Positions 1 to 12,206 of a stretch of DNA of 64,000 bases are shown here, piece by piece. The stretch comes from Echinometra lucunter (Eukaryota; Echinodermata; Echinoidea; Camarodonta; Echinometridae). Position numbers and translations under genes: made by a program. The stretch lies in contig CM057171.1 in assembly GCA_029962745.1 (NCBI GenBank), positions 1,922,399 through 1,986,398 of the forward strand, given 5' to 3'. The notes beneath the pieces are model-generated. The model saw only the letters and a list, made by a program, of their open reading frames with translations. It was not told the origin of the DNA and ran no database searches. Each line of letters opens with the position of its first letter. Positions within the stretch are counted from its first letter, which is position 1.

Positions 1-838
1 TTCGTTTGGTGCTTGTTCGTTTGGTACTTCGTTTGGTGCTTGTTCGTTTGGTACTTCGTTTGGTGCTTGTTCGTTTGGTACTTCGTTTGGTGCTTGTTCG
101 TTTGGTACTTCGTTTGGTGCTTGTTCGTTTGGTACTTCGTTTGGTGCTTCTTCGTTTGGTGCTTCGTTTGGTGTTTCTTCGTTTGGTGCTTCGTTTGGTG
201 TTTCTTCGTTTGGTACTTCGTTTGGTGCTTCTTCGTTTGGTGCTTCGTTTGGTGCTTCTTCGTTTGGTGCTTCGTTTGGTGCTTCTTCGTTTGGTACTTC
301 GTTTGGTGCTTCTTTGTTTGGTACTTCGTTCGGTGCTTCTTCGTTTGGTACTTCGTTTGGTGCTTCTTCGTTTGGTACTTCGTTTGGTGCTTCTTCGTTT
401 GGTACTTCGTTTGGTGCTTGTTCGTTTGGTACTTCGTTTGGTGCTTCTTCGTTTGGTACTTCGTTTGGTGCTTCTTCGTTTGGTACTTCGTTTGGTGCTT
501 CTTCGTTTGGTACTTCGTTTGGTGCTTCTTCGTTTGGTACTTCGTTTGGTGCTTGTTCGTTTGGTACTTCGTTTGGTGCTTGTTCGTTTGGTACTTCGTT
601 TGGTGCTTCTTCGTTTGGTGCTTCTTCGTTTGGTACTTCGTTTGGTGCTTCTTCGTTTGGTGCTTCGTTTGGTGCTTCTTCGTTTGGTACTTCGTTTGGT
701 TGCTTCTTCGTTTGGTACTTCGTTTGGTACTTCGTTTGGTACTTCGTTTGGTACTTCGTTTGGTTCTTCGTTTGGTACTTCGTTTGGTGCTTCTTCGTTT
801 GGTACTTCGTTTGGTGCTTCTTCGTTTGGTACTTCGTG
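1..838. repeat. 27-bp minisatellite, about 31 copies
   Basis: The period is 27 bp: a 12-bp block TTCGTTTGGTAC followed by a 15-bp block TTCGTTTGGTGCTTS. Some units lose or gain a block, and one extra base near 694 shifts the phase. Because the period is a multiple of three and contains no stop, the tract is open in all six frames: FG-rich (SFGTSFGAS) on the plus strand, PNE-rich (APNEVPNEQ) on the minus strand. No start, splice site or unique flanking coding sequence marks it as an exon. The tract continues off the left edge of the window. Confidence 0.9.
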
Positions 839-841
839 TTT

Positions 842-2882
842 TCCGTAATACTGTTAGATATTTATGTTACAAACTGTACGCACGATTATAAAAGAATGAT
901 AACTGAATCCTGAGATTCATTAGAAAAACATAAATGATTATTTGAATTGAATTTGATAAGCAAAACTTACACCTTATCTTTAAGTGCCACCATCCCATTT
1001 TTTGCACACTGCATTTCAAGATACTCGTAATCAAGGACTCAATCAGAAGTAAGCAAATTACATTCCTAATGATGTTTTCATTCATCAGTAAAAAAGCAAA
1101 CTTTTCACCATGATGGCGTCTATGATGTGCTAGCCAAGTATGACTGCATGACACAATTTTTCATAAGTGCCCTAAAAAGGTAACGCTCATATTCATTTAA
1201 AGATTGCGGAATCTTCCATAATGAAATATATGGGCTACCTAAATCTATTTGGATAGAACCGATCGCTAGTTGGATCGAATTTGAGGGCATTCAGATGAAG
1301 GGGGGGGGGAGGGGGTTTTGCATCGTCTTCATCTTCTTGCTGGATACTCTTTGGTATTACAGCGAAAGTCAAGATATCTTGAAAATAGAATACTAACATA
1401 TAGATTCATCTTTCGCATTTTATGCTAATCATGTGCCATTTAGCACTGCATTGTCATTTTATCATCCATGGAAAAGAAACTCTTTGAATTGGGGTCATCG
1501 AACTATATGAAAATGCATGGGAATGATTATTAAGTTGTAATTGATATTGCTATTGTGATACGATCATTACAATAACAAAATATATGCAATTATACGAAAA
1601 AAAAAGGAAATTAAAAGGAAATTTGACAGCTGAAGTCAGAGATGAATGTTCCCAAAGTAAAGTCAGAGAATAACAGCCAAAATTGTCATATTGCATATTA
1701 TTGTGCGATGGGCAAATTGCAATATCAAATCATCTAAATATGGCTGATATCGATAATCTTTTGATCGGTCACGATTGTAAACCAGGAAACTTGTCACAGG
1801 TGTACTAATTAGCATTGACGTTTGGTGATCGGTCACATATCCCGTCTATCCCGATAAGCCAGGCAAGGATTTTCGCCCCGATACGATGTGTCCAGTTATC
1901 TTGCTGCGTGTAGCAGTGTCGGTATTCTGATATCGGTTGAACGTGACGCAAGCTTGTGTCAGTGACGAGCACAATCTCAACGCACCATCGTACAGCAATT
2001 AACTAGTACATGCGAGAATACCTCAGATGACAGATAATGTACTTATTGAGGAGAAAAAAAAATGAAGTATGAGATCTCACGAAGTACGAAACGACGAGAA
2101 TAATGACAATAATGACCTCAATATACCTTTTCGTCCCCTAGTCAAATGTCCAACTCTAAACGAGTCTTTGCATATCTTTCCAATATGCCTGTAAACAAAG
2201 TCTGGTATAAATTAGCTGACCAAATGTTCAGTTGAGGGATAATTGTGACAGAGGGTCCACATTTTGTGGTTTGGTCTAATAACTTTTGATGCAGAGCACT
2301 AAAAATCATACCAAATACATGAGCAGAAAGAGCACAAAATTCTACACATACTGTGCCCATTTTCGTTCCATCAGTATTTGTTGTTTGATGCTGAATTTTT
2401 TTTACAGGAAAATAAGCATTCAAATCCTTAAATTGGCAATGCGATGAAAATGGTAAAATTACCATTTTCCCTCCAAATTGGCAACTTTATGACTTCTCAT
2501 CATACATCCTGTCAATTTATATTTATTTCAGACACATGATGTTTTATAAGAAAAATGTGGCAATAAATGAAAAATGTTGGTGTTGCCAATTTGAAGAACA
2601 AAAGCTGATCAAATTAGGCTTTGAATAATTCCTGTCACGAATGGGTTAATGCATAGTAAAAAGTCAGACCGTCTCTCAAGATTTTGCCTCCTGAATTGGT
2701 GTAATGATGTTATTTTATTAAAATTCAATTCAATGGTATCCCCCCCCCCGTTTCTGCACTTTTATTTTTCAAGAAAATTTACGTTTCATGAACATAAACG
2801 ATTTATGTAGAACCTCGATCATGTTAAAACGTGCAAGAAAATATAACTAAAATGATTCAGAGCACTGAAGAACTGAAATACT
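842..2882. other. Intergenic, no gene seen
   Basis: AT-rich unique-looking sequence with a G-rich run near 1300-1315 and a short C run at 2741-2749. A 107-codon minus-strand open frame (2142-2465) has no recognisable domain, no GC shift and no splice context, so it is not called a gene. Confidence 0.6.
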
Positions 2883-2911
2883 ATGATGATGATGATGATG
2901 ATAGTAATAAT
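2883..2911. repeat. (GAT)n microsatellite
   Basis: A run of ATGATGATG trinucleotides, followed by degenerate AATAAT. Confidence 0.85.
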
Positions 2912-3770
2912 GATAATAATTAAAAGCGAATTAGCCAGAAGAAAATTAAAGAGCCTTTAGTGAATATTTCGTAATTTCCCATGCAAGTCTTGCCAATGGG
3001 TGACTAATTACTTTAATTAGATCAAGAAGTGATTGAGTATTTGATTTAATGAACAGGCGATTCAACGTTTAGATATTCCTTGGTAATTAATGATAATTAA
3101 GATCGTTTCCGTTACTTCCTTTTTTAAAGACTTAAAGGGGCGGGCTGGGAATTATATCCGGTTGAGAGGTTTTCATGTCTCCCACCTCAATCTAGCTGCC
3201 GACAGGTCTTCATAGCATCGACCGACCCTCAAGCAAAAATATCAAGCACGCGTGAAAAAACTTTCCGAAAAGAACTTAGGCCATGAAGTCCCCCGAAGAC
3301 ATTCTAATAAAGTGCAAACCGCGTATATTTGTCGATGTTTCATATTTAGTTTTTAGTAAGAGTTAAACAAACATTTCTCTGGTTATACACTGCAATATGA
3401 ATGTTGTACTTCGTACCGTTGTGTGAAGAGAAGCGCCTCTTGAAAAATAAGGTCACCCCCAATAAGGGTCAAACATGGGGCCCAATTTTCCACCTGTTTG
3501 TTGATTATCAGAAACTTGTCCCGTGTTGTTGAGTCATTTGGGGGAGTCAGACAAGGGGGCAAAAGGTTGACCCCATGTCATTTCCTTCCCTTTAACCTAC
3601 CAGTTCTCCAACCCGCCCACGAATGAAATCTTCCTAAATAGAAATCGAACAGGGAATTCTAATGTCTTTAATAGTGTGAAAGGGATGTTTAGGAAAGCAT
3701 CCGCATGTTTTTTTTTTTCAAATACAGAGGGTGAAGGATATTGAGCGTGGAGAAGGGGATATAGAGGTGG
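2912..3770. other. Intergenic, no gene seen
   Basis: No open frame or RNA motif could be recognised. Between 3450 and 3580 the motif ggtcaaacatgggg faces ggttgaccccatg, a weak inverted pair that may be an old element. Confidence 0.5.
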
Positions 3771-3773
3771 TAT

Positions 3774-3930
3774 GGAGAGAGGAAGAGAGAGGGAGGGGAG
3801 TAAATGAGAGAGAAGATGGAAGGAAAGAGAGAGAGAGCGAGAAAGAGAGAGAGAGAAAGAAAAGGGAGAAGAAGAGAAAGGGGAAGAGATAGAGGAAAAA
3901 AGAGCAGAGAAGAGCGAAGAAGAAGAACGA
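3774..3930. repeat. Purine-rich GA/GGAGA tract
   Basis: About 155 bases of nearly uninterrupted A/G on the plus strand. It opens long charged or serine-rich frames on both strands (REREREKGRR; SLSLSLFLAL). These are composition artefacts. Confidence 0.9.
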
Positions 3931-5926
3931 GTGACATAGAAATGGGTGAGAAAGCCGTCACTAAAGTTTGTTGTATAGACCGTGAAATGAGCTGTAGGAT
4001 GCTTCGGCAGCAACCCTGGATAAGCATTGGCGAATAAAAAAAAAAATCACAAGAAATTCACTGAAAAGAACAGAAGGGCTTTTTACTTCGTTTGTTAAAG
4101 AACATTGAAATGTAAAATATTCCTAAAGGTTTTCTGGTCAATGTTTTTTTTTTCCAAATAAAACCTGCATCCGCTACATGCGGGGCTTACTTCCCTTCAA
4201 AATCTACCAGCAAAGCTTTGGTTTATTAATGAATCTATACTCAAAGGCGATGATTTGTTTCTTTCATTTAAATGAGAGTATTGGTTGAGGCTGTGGTTGG
4301 TGGATGTGATAGTGAATAATGTTGATGAGATGAGATAGACTATAACGACTATAAACCACCATTATTCATGACATTTTTTATGGTGGATGTGATCATTTTA
4401 AAATGAGAATGGAAACCTCTTAGAGATTGCATTACAAAAAATATGAGCAATGGTCACATGAAAAATCCTTTTAAGTTTCACTGACTTGAGATTGCTAATA
4501 TGACTTTGGTAAATATGAAATAACGGGAATAACTATAAAGGTTTGCCATTTAAACTTATTACTGGTCATAGCCGTTACCGTCAATACTTTAATATATTGT
4601 GGTCATACTTATCGTGAATCTTATAAAAAATAGGTTTTAAAAAATGCTTCAAAAGGATAAATAATGTCATAGCCCCCAACCACTGAAATGCTGTGTAAAC
4701 AACAACAAAAAAAAAAAAAAAAAAAGAAATCGATTCGACTCTTTTGGTGAATACGAACCTTCTTCAAAAACTATTTTTAAACGATTTATTGGAGATAAAA
4801 ACAGAATGAAGGCATTTTCTTTTATCAAACAGTAAAATTTCATTTTCAAGTTATAAATCTATTTACCTATAACTTTGGTGCAAATTCACAACACTTTATA
4901 CAGGAATTGCAGAACGAGTTGAAATGCCCCTTCATATACATTATTATCATAGTTGGTGCTTTGCCTTTTATTAAGGAAGTTCAAGATTATTTCTATGAGC
5001 TGAAAGAAGAATCTACCTCAGAATGATATATCGCCTGTTGTGAAGGCCTCATCACATGCCACCACGTCACAATTCCGTCATTCATTTTTTTATGTGTCTG
5101 AGGATGAGTAAACGTCGTAAATTAAGGATAATTCTAGGTTAGTTAAATATAAAACCTTATTTTATTACAGAATCAGAATTTATTTTACAAAATAGTGCCA
5201 CAATTGTTTATTATTTTTGTATTACCCATTTAAGGCAACAGGGGGGTTAGGGGTACCTGGTTTTAGATGCCTTGGTACCTAGGGTGTCATGATATACAAA
5301 CCATGCATGAGTAACATAAGAACCCCCTTCCTGTCCACAGTTTAAAGGCTTTGTTTAGTTTTCACGTGTCAAAGATATGATGAAACAAATTTCTCCTTTG
5401 GATATAAAGAAATCACTTTTAGAAAATATTAACAGGCTTTTTCTTTAGTATATATATTCACGGGGAAACCCTTAATTGCGTTATTCATGAACACCCTTAG
5501 AGAATGACAGAGGGAGATCGTATTTTAAAAACTGACCCCCTCCCCTTCCCGCCCCAAAACACAAACAAACACACACAAAAACGAAAAAAAAAAAAAAAAA
5601 AAAACCAGCAAGACCACAATCTCACAAACAAAAATAACAGGACCAGAAGGAATATTGCATAGCAGTATTTTTCACTGTTGCATATTACATCACCCTTGAA
5701 AGGATGAAAGAATTGATACTGCCTAAAATGATGGCTAAAGTCCCAATTTGTTTAGTTAGATAAATGTTTGGAGAGCGTATAGTAGCCAGCTTAACGTGAC
5801 ATCATCCATGATACTATCGCACGAGTAAATGATTCATTCATATTGCAAGCAGCTATAGAATCATATCTGGTTCAACTTAAAAGCTATCACACACAATCCT
5901 TGGTGCAACCTAGGACATTATGTGAA
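3931..5926. other. Intergenic, no gene seen
   Basis: AT-rich sequence with A-tracts at about 4706-4725 and 5584-5604. No coding or RNA gene could be supported. Confidence 0.6.
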
Positions 5927-6017
5927 TCACCACCACCACCACCACCACCACCACCATCATCATCATAATCATCATCATCATCATCATCGTCGTCGTCATC
6001 ATCACCACCACCACCAT
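5927..6017. repeat. (CAC)n/(CAT)n microsatellite
   Basis: Runs of CAC, then CAT, then CGT, then CAT and CAC again, a compound trinucleotide tract. Confidence 0.9.
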
Positions 6018-6288
6018 TCAGATAATTGATCGATTTATCAGACAAACCGACACAAGTCATGTTTTACATTTGACAACTCGTGCGTGTGAATCACATTTAA
6101 CCCCACCCTCTTTATGAGGCATAAAGTTTTTGAATTTCACCGCAGTCAGAATTCCATGATTGAAAGTTCCCCTTCTCCAACTCCTTTTTCTTTTCCTTCT
6201 CCTTCTTCCCCTTCTCTCCCTTCCCATAATTCCCCCCTCCTCATTATCATCATTATCATATGATCATCGTTATCCTCAGCAGCAACAG

Positions 6289-6324
<36 letters not shown>
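6289..6324. repeat. (CAT)n microsatellite
   Basis: Twelve or so CAT units. They create the poly-His and poly-Ile frames at 6160-6531, which are not genes. Confidence 0.9.
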
Positions 6325-6602
6325 TGCCGTCATCGTCATAATTATCGTATTCTGCATAATCATCATAAACTTTCCCTCTTGTTTTCCTTTTCTTCTCCGC
6401 CTTGTTCTCACTTTGAGTCCCTCAGTTCAGCACCAAGAATAAAAAGAAAAAATATACTCAACTTACTTTTCATAATTAGGATGTTTATAGACACACTACC
6501 AGCATGCATAGTAAGAGAACTTTTACATTAAAAACTGAGCAGTATTCGTTCACTGATTATATTGACATTTGAAGTTGGAGGTAAAAAGCATTGATTTCAG
6601 TA

Positions 6603-6821
6603 CACTCTAAAAACTAAAATGTTGAATCACCATTTAAAAAGGTGAAGGAGTGACTACATTTTCAAAATGTTAGATAAACACTTTGAACATGCTGCATTCA
6701 ACACTATATATAAAGGATAATGATGAATCGAGCATGTTCAAAGTATTAATCTAACATTTAGAAAATGTACTCACTCCTTCAACCTTTTAAATGATGATTC
6801 GACATTTTAGTTTTTAGAGTG
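6603..6821. mobile_element. Palindromic MITE flanked by TA
   Basis: The two halves are inverted copies of about 90 bp each: CACTCTAAAAACTAAAATGT at the left end and its complement at the right, with a short central loop near 6712. The element is bounded by TA on both sides (6601-6602 and 6822-6823), as expected for a Tc1/mariner-type insertion. It has no coding capacity and is probably non-autonomous. Confidence 0.85.
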
Positions 6822-7104
6822 TACTTATGCATTTCCTGTGTACCTCTATAATACTACATAAACAGTGCATGATACTCTCTTAACATACACGAATGGAAAA
6901 CAGATCCTTTAGATTAGAATGCTCTCCACCTTGGTGGTTGATGTACTCCTTTGAGAGTGGTTCCCACTATTTTCTGCACGGTTTCCGTTCTAAATGAAGT
7001 GATCTCTGATATGACTCCCTTATATATTCCTATTCATGTAAAGATTGTATGACTACCAAGTCAGAAGCAAAATATACTTTCAGTGTATACATGGAATAGG
7101 ACCA

Positions 7105-7515
7105 GGGCCCCGTTTCATAAACTTACAATTAATGGTAACTCTGCCAGGCATCAATGGTAACTGCCTTGGTAACATTGCTCAACAGCAAATGCACTTAATT
7201 TCATCTTGTATTGACTGATATATATCCAACTGACTCTCATAGTGCAAAATCTTGATCGGGAAGGAGAACCATCCAGGTTAAAGAGATTAAGTTTGCTGTC
7301 TCCTTCCCATGTAGCCATGTTTTGCACTCTGGGAGTTGCTATATGTTTCATGTCTGTTATTATTGACTTTCTGTTGCATATTTTCATGTATTTTTAGTGT
7401 TCTGAAATCGCCAAATAAATAATAATAAATAATAATCAAATTCAAGGTTTCCATGGAAGTTACCACTAGCTGATGGCAAAGTTACCATCAGTGGTAAGTT
7501 TTATGCAACGGGACC
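7105..7515. mobile_element. MITE of the cccgtttcataaa type
   Basis: The left end cccCGTTTCATAAACTTAC with nearby GGTAACTctgCCA is mirrored at the right end by GGTAAGTTTTATGCAACGGGACC. Arms are about 40 bp with several mismatches. This terminal sequence is common in marine invertebrate genomes. A short AAT-rich stretch at 7416-7436 lies inside. The 78-codon minus-strand frame within it is not supported as a gene. Confidence 0.75.
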
Positions 7516-8743
7516 TGATGTTATTATTGTTGATAACACTGATTAAGGGGAGGGGGGGGGGGTGGGGGAAAGAAGCTCCTTTAACCTGTTGGCTATTGAA
7601 TTGTCAAATTCTTATAGACTTTGTACAGGGATTAACAGTTTCCAGTAGGCAAAGTGATAGGTTCCCTCGCAGACGGTGTGAGTATGATACGCAGTAGATC
7701 CAAGGATTTATCTCTGGTAGATCCGAACATTAATAGGAGGACATTTCAATTATCATTACCCTGTCTGGTTATCATGAGAAGATATCACTTTCATTAAAAG
7801 ACTAATCTCGTTAATTTGTTCACCGTCTAGCCAATCTCATTAATTCGTTGCTATTAATAGACCGTGGGAGGATACTGCTCTTCTCTAAATATTCATGATC
7901 AGGAATAATGTCATATAAAGTTCACTCACTTTATTTGAAAAGATCTACAGCATATATCTAATTAACAGTAATGGAAAAAATATAAAATGATATTCGAAAG
8001 GTCATTCCATGGTTCCATCTAAACGTGTAGTTTTTCACATCTCTGTATGAAGTTAATTATAGATCACGATTTAATAGCTCTTTTATCTATTTTTTTGTTT
8101 CTTGTTTAAAGAGAATGTCGTTAAAGGTGAGTGTGCCATTTAGGCTGGGATACGAGCCGTGTGTCATCAGGAAAGAAACGATCGCGACATACGTTTTTAT
8201 TTCAGCTAATTTCAGCGCGTTCTGTTTGCCTTTATTGTTTTGTTGTTTGTTTTAGTGCCATGAGAATGCAGCTTGATGAATCTTTCTCCGCATAAACAAA
8301 CAATATCCATTTGGCAAGATCAAATTTTCAGAAAAGATTGGACTAAAATTGGAACGAAATTAATACTTCCTTTTTAACCTTTCTTCAAGCAGACCCATAC
8401 ACAGCCGTCGCTATGTAGAATATGACGTCATCAATGAACGAATGTTTGTGAAGATGGCCGATCAGTGATATTGTAAACAAATTAACCTTGTGTTTGTAAT
8501 GGATATGACGTATACAAATTAAATTATTATAACGCTTGATTCATGCTTATAAGAGGCTAAATGCGGAAGTTGGGGGTAAGAAGGAGGTGTCTTGATTGAT
8601 TTAGACTGATCGTGGTCAGCTTCCATTAGCTTGAACAATTGTATTAAGGGGCCCCCCTTTCACAAGCTCTGCTTCTCTGGTCCCAAACCTTTCATGTTAT
8701 TATTATTTCTTCTTTTTTTGCCAAATGATTGTAAAATATTTTA
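7516..8743. other. Intergenic, no gene seen
   Basis: A G-run lies near 7549-7565. Otherwise AT-rich sequence without recognisable features. Confidence 0.5.
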
Positions 8744-8783
8744 TGATTGATTGGCTTAAATAAACTTGAACTTGAACTTGAAT
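8744..8783 (+). mobile_element. Likely non-LTR retroelement 3' end
   Basis: TTGGCTTAAATAAACTTGAA followed by further TTGAAC repeats resembles the short-repeat tails of CR1/L2-like LINEs. No reverse transcriptase coding is seen upstream, so only a 5'-truncated tail is inferred. Confidence 0.4.
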
Positions 8784-9159
8784 AGTGTTTTATATAATTT
8801 TTGTATTGTTTTCTTTGTTGTTCTTGACTGATTTTACTTTTTTTAAAATTCTATTTTTTACGTACTTGCAGGGGGCGGGGGCTGGGGCAGAAGATAGGGT
8901 TATTCTTTCTTTTTTAAATTTTTGACTAAGAGAGAGTTTAGAAGAAGTACCCTAGACGTAGATTTGACTAGGTTGAAGAATGGAGAAGAATGGAGATATG
9001 GGACAGAAGATTATAAAAAAGACCCTTCTACTCTTTAGTAGACAGGACGAGGGTCGCAGATATACGTGATTGTGTTTGAAAAAAAAAGGATAGGGATTTA
9101 ACATCAAGGCATGTCAGATGAAACGATTTTGCACTGAGTATTAAAGAGGACATACATGT

Positions 9160-9429
9160 CACTATGAACATGGCGGACGATTAAAGCGGAAAAAATAAAC
9201 AACCTCTCATTCTACCCTTCACAATGGTTCTGGTAGTCAAAAGAACATCCCTTCACAGCTATTATGTTTAATCATGTAGTTCAAGGTGAATATGCATGTG
9301 ACACCTGTTCCACATATTTTAGACAACAGCAGTGAAGGGATGTTCTTTTGACTACCAGAACCATTGTGAAGGGTAGAATAAGGGGTTGTTTATTTTGTCC
9401 GCTTTCTTTGTCCGTCATGTTCATAGTGT
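9160..9429. mobile_element. Foldback/MITE with about 95-105-bp arms
   Basis: The left arm (about 9160-9256) and right arm (about 9331-9429) are near-perfect inverted copies: cactatgaacatg at the outer end and AAAGAACATCCCTTCAC at the inner end. A loop of about 75 bases separates them. Arm identity looks above 90 percent by eye. No coding is present. Confidence 0.85.
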
Positions 9430-9468
9430 GTGCACCTCTCTTTTAGTAATGGAATTACAGAAAGAGAG

Positions 9469-9482
9469 ATAGAAAGAGAGAG

Positions 9483-9539
<57 letters not shown>

Positions 9540-9580
9540 GGGGAGCGGGGGGGGGGGGGGGGAGAGGGGGGGGGGGGGGG
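9469..9580. repeat. (GA)n tract passing into poly-G
   Basis: About 70 bases of GA dinucleotide are followed by two G-runs (about 9547-9562 and 9567-9580). The Glu-Arg frame across it is an artefact. Confidence 0.9.
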
Positions 9581-9831
9581 TGAATGGGGAGCGAAAATTT
9601 GTGACAAGGTGTCACAATAAATCCCTTTTAGAAACTAATTCAGTAATCCCTTTCGACTGCCTAATATTCGTAACACGAGTGCATCATCCCACGGTTTACG
9701 CTACGATTATTAAAAGGGAAATATTAACGGTCTCTGCCTCAGTTGTCCAGTCCTATTTTGCCACGTATATCCGACATGGTTTCTCATCACTCTATTCTAT
9801 AATCATTAGTATTATCATATAGTTATTATCA

Positions 9832-10331
9832 NNNNNNNNNNNNNNNNNNNNNNNNNNNNNNNNNNNNNNNNNNNNNNNNNNNNNNNNNNNNNNNNNNNNN
9901 NNNNNNNNNNNNNNNNNNNNNNNNNNNNNNNNNNNNNNNNNNNNNNNNNNNNNNNNNNNNNNNNNNNNNNNNNNNNNNNNNNNNNNNNNNNNNNNNNNNN
10001 NNNNNNNNNNNNNNNNNNNNNNNNNNNNNNNNNNNNNNNNNNNNNNNNNNNNNNNNNNNNNNNNNNNNNNNNNNNNNNNNNNNNNNNNNNNNNNNNNNNN
10101 NNNNNNNNNNNNNNNNNNNNNNNNNNNNNNNNNNNNNNNNNNNNNNNNNNNNNNNNNNNNNNNNNNNNNNNNNNNNNNNNNNNNNNNNNNNNNNNNNNNN
10201 NNNNNNNNNNNNNNNNNNNNNNNNNNNNNNNNNNNNNNNNNNNNNNNNNNNNNNNNNNNNNNNNNNNNNNNNNNNNNNNNNNNNNNNNNNNNNNNNNNNN
10301 NNNNNNNNNNNNNNNNNNNNNNNNNNNNNNN
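9832..10331. other. Assembly gap (500 N)
   Basis: Exactly 500 N, a conventional fixed-size scaffold gap. The true length is unknown. Confidence 0.99.
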
Positions 10332-11209
10332 AATTCAGTTTTAATAGTTGGGGAAAATGTCAATAGTTTGATCAAAACTTGCAACATGTCTAGGTTTTTT
10401 CCCCCTACATTAAAGCTATCATACTCAGATTTACTATCTTATGACTCAATAATAAGCATGGCTGTCATGGAAATATAATAGAATAGTATAGTATATACAG
10501 TGGCTCATTAAAAATATTTGATATTTTTGGACCAAGAAGAAATGTGATTTTTTGAAGTTAATACATGATTATAAACACTAGACAATATTGTACCTTGTTG
10601 TAAAGGTCTACATGTCTCCTACAAGAATATAACATTAGAATAGCCCTAGGAATGCCACAGAAAAAAATATGGTGAAAACAATGAGGTGATAAGAATTATT
10701 AAAATTTCTGTATTAATGGTCACACCAATCTTTTGTCTTACACAATGAGATATTTTGTAGTGCTTTTTAAGATTCGTCTTGTAATTTCCTTTCATAAAAT
10801 ATATATTTTTACTACCATATAGTTAATACTTTAGGATATAGCAGTTTTCAATGTTAGAAGTATACTACTACAGGTAGAATCACCATGTAACGCAAAAGGA
10901 GGCGACCTCATGACGCATGACCAAATGCATGACAATTTATCATAAAAAAATGATGTGTTACTTAATGTACATGTGCATTTCATTGGTACAATACTTAGCC
11001 CCTATATCAATGTATATACGATCAGGTTAATAGCATAATGAGAATATATCCAGCGTCATCTATACATCATTCAGTACAATGCAATGAGGATTCACTAGCA
11101 GTCAATTTGACAAAAATTATTAACAATTTAAATCGATTGAGCTCGCACAGATATCTATCAATCACATCATTTTTTTATAATTTACATCTTGGACCGATAA
11201 CATCTCCAT
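10332..11209. other. Intergenic, no gene seen
   Basis: Very AT-rich sequence without an open frame, repeat or RNA motif that could be recognised. Confidence 0.6.
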
Positions 11210-11322
11210 CCGTAAGACGTGACTCAGATTCGAACCTGGTTCCAATCAGGGTCAGTTACTCAGTTGTAAAAAAACGGGGCTGACCGCGGGCGTTACCACT
11301 AGATCAACTCCTGCTCCAAGAG
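11210..11322 (-). mobile_element. tRNA-derived SINE, minus strand
   Basis: Read on the minus strand, a Pol III A-box-like TGATCTAGTGGTAACGC is followed about 55 bases later by a B-box GGTTCGAATC. This is the spacing of a tRNA-related head. The cloverleaf is not intact and no SINE tail was delimited, so it is a retroposon remnant rather than a tRNA gene. Confidence 0.65.
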
Positions 11323-12206
11323 AATATTCCAAAATATTCTTGTATTAAATCTGAGCGTGATTAGGTTACTCAAATCACGAGTAAAATGTGGGATTATATG
11401 TATTACTGGATCGAGCCTAAACAATTATTATTTTGTTTTAATTAAAAGGGTATGAATAAGCGCCGTATAATAAAGGTCGTCTGGATTGTTTGGTGCATCT
11501 AGAATAACTATTAATCAAAATGACGCGAGCTAAATTCGTTGAAGCAATTCTGTGACAAAAGGAAGCTAATGTGTGAAATGAGTTTCCTAGTAAACGAAGA
11601 AAATATGTCCCTGTTTTATGTGGAAATCTATGGAGTTGCTTCCTTTTGATATATTTATATTTCGGAAATGTGGGGTCATGTGACCTTCATTTCTTCATCA
11701 TTACGTAGAGCATACAAATAAATACCCCAAATCAAGAAAATGTCAATTTTGAAAAAAAAAAAATCAGAGTTGCTTCCTTTTGTCAATGAACGGCGGTATC
11801 ATCGAGCTCTTGCAACAGACTTGCACATAGAGGTATACATCAGAAAGAGTAGGAATTGACTAGTTTATGAACCACTTATGCGGTAATTTTGCATTTCACT
11901 TCATTCTTGTCATTTGTACATCAGAATAATGATCAGTGAAGATCACAATAAACCTGATACAAATATGCAGTGAACATATCATGTATGTATACTGATTAGA
12001 ACTGGCACACTTGCTATCATCGGTAATATTTCATTTCTGTTTTCAATTTGTTTGCCCCAGTAATGCTTTGACTGAATTCATTGAATTGAACAACTACATT
12101 CATCATGCTCACAACTACTGGGTCTAAACAATCACAGTATATGTCACCTCTAGGAATTAATTCGTTTCTTTAATTCCTTTGTTTAATACTTGATTTTTTT
12201 TTTCAT
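11323..12206. other. Intergenic; region downstream of the GPCR
   Basis: The motif gacaaaaggaagct (11553-11566) faces gttgcttccttttgtc (11769-11784), with another gttgcttccttttg near 11636: inverted pieces of a possible old element. Close to the GPCR stop, ATTAAA-type hexamers occur on the minus strand (complement TTTAAT near 12171 and 12183) and could serve as weak polyadenylation signals. Confidence 0.45.

Noticed and set aside
6..913. Plus-strand frames of 199-292 codons at the left edge
   Set aside because: All three forward frames and the reverse frames are open because of the 27-bp period.
2142..2465. 107-codon minus-strand frame
   Set aside because: No domain, signal, splice context or compositional shift; consistent with chance in non-coding DNA.
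9815..10387. Open frame through the first gap
   Set aside because: Composed almost entirely of unknown bases.
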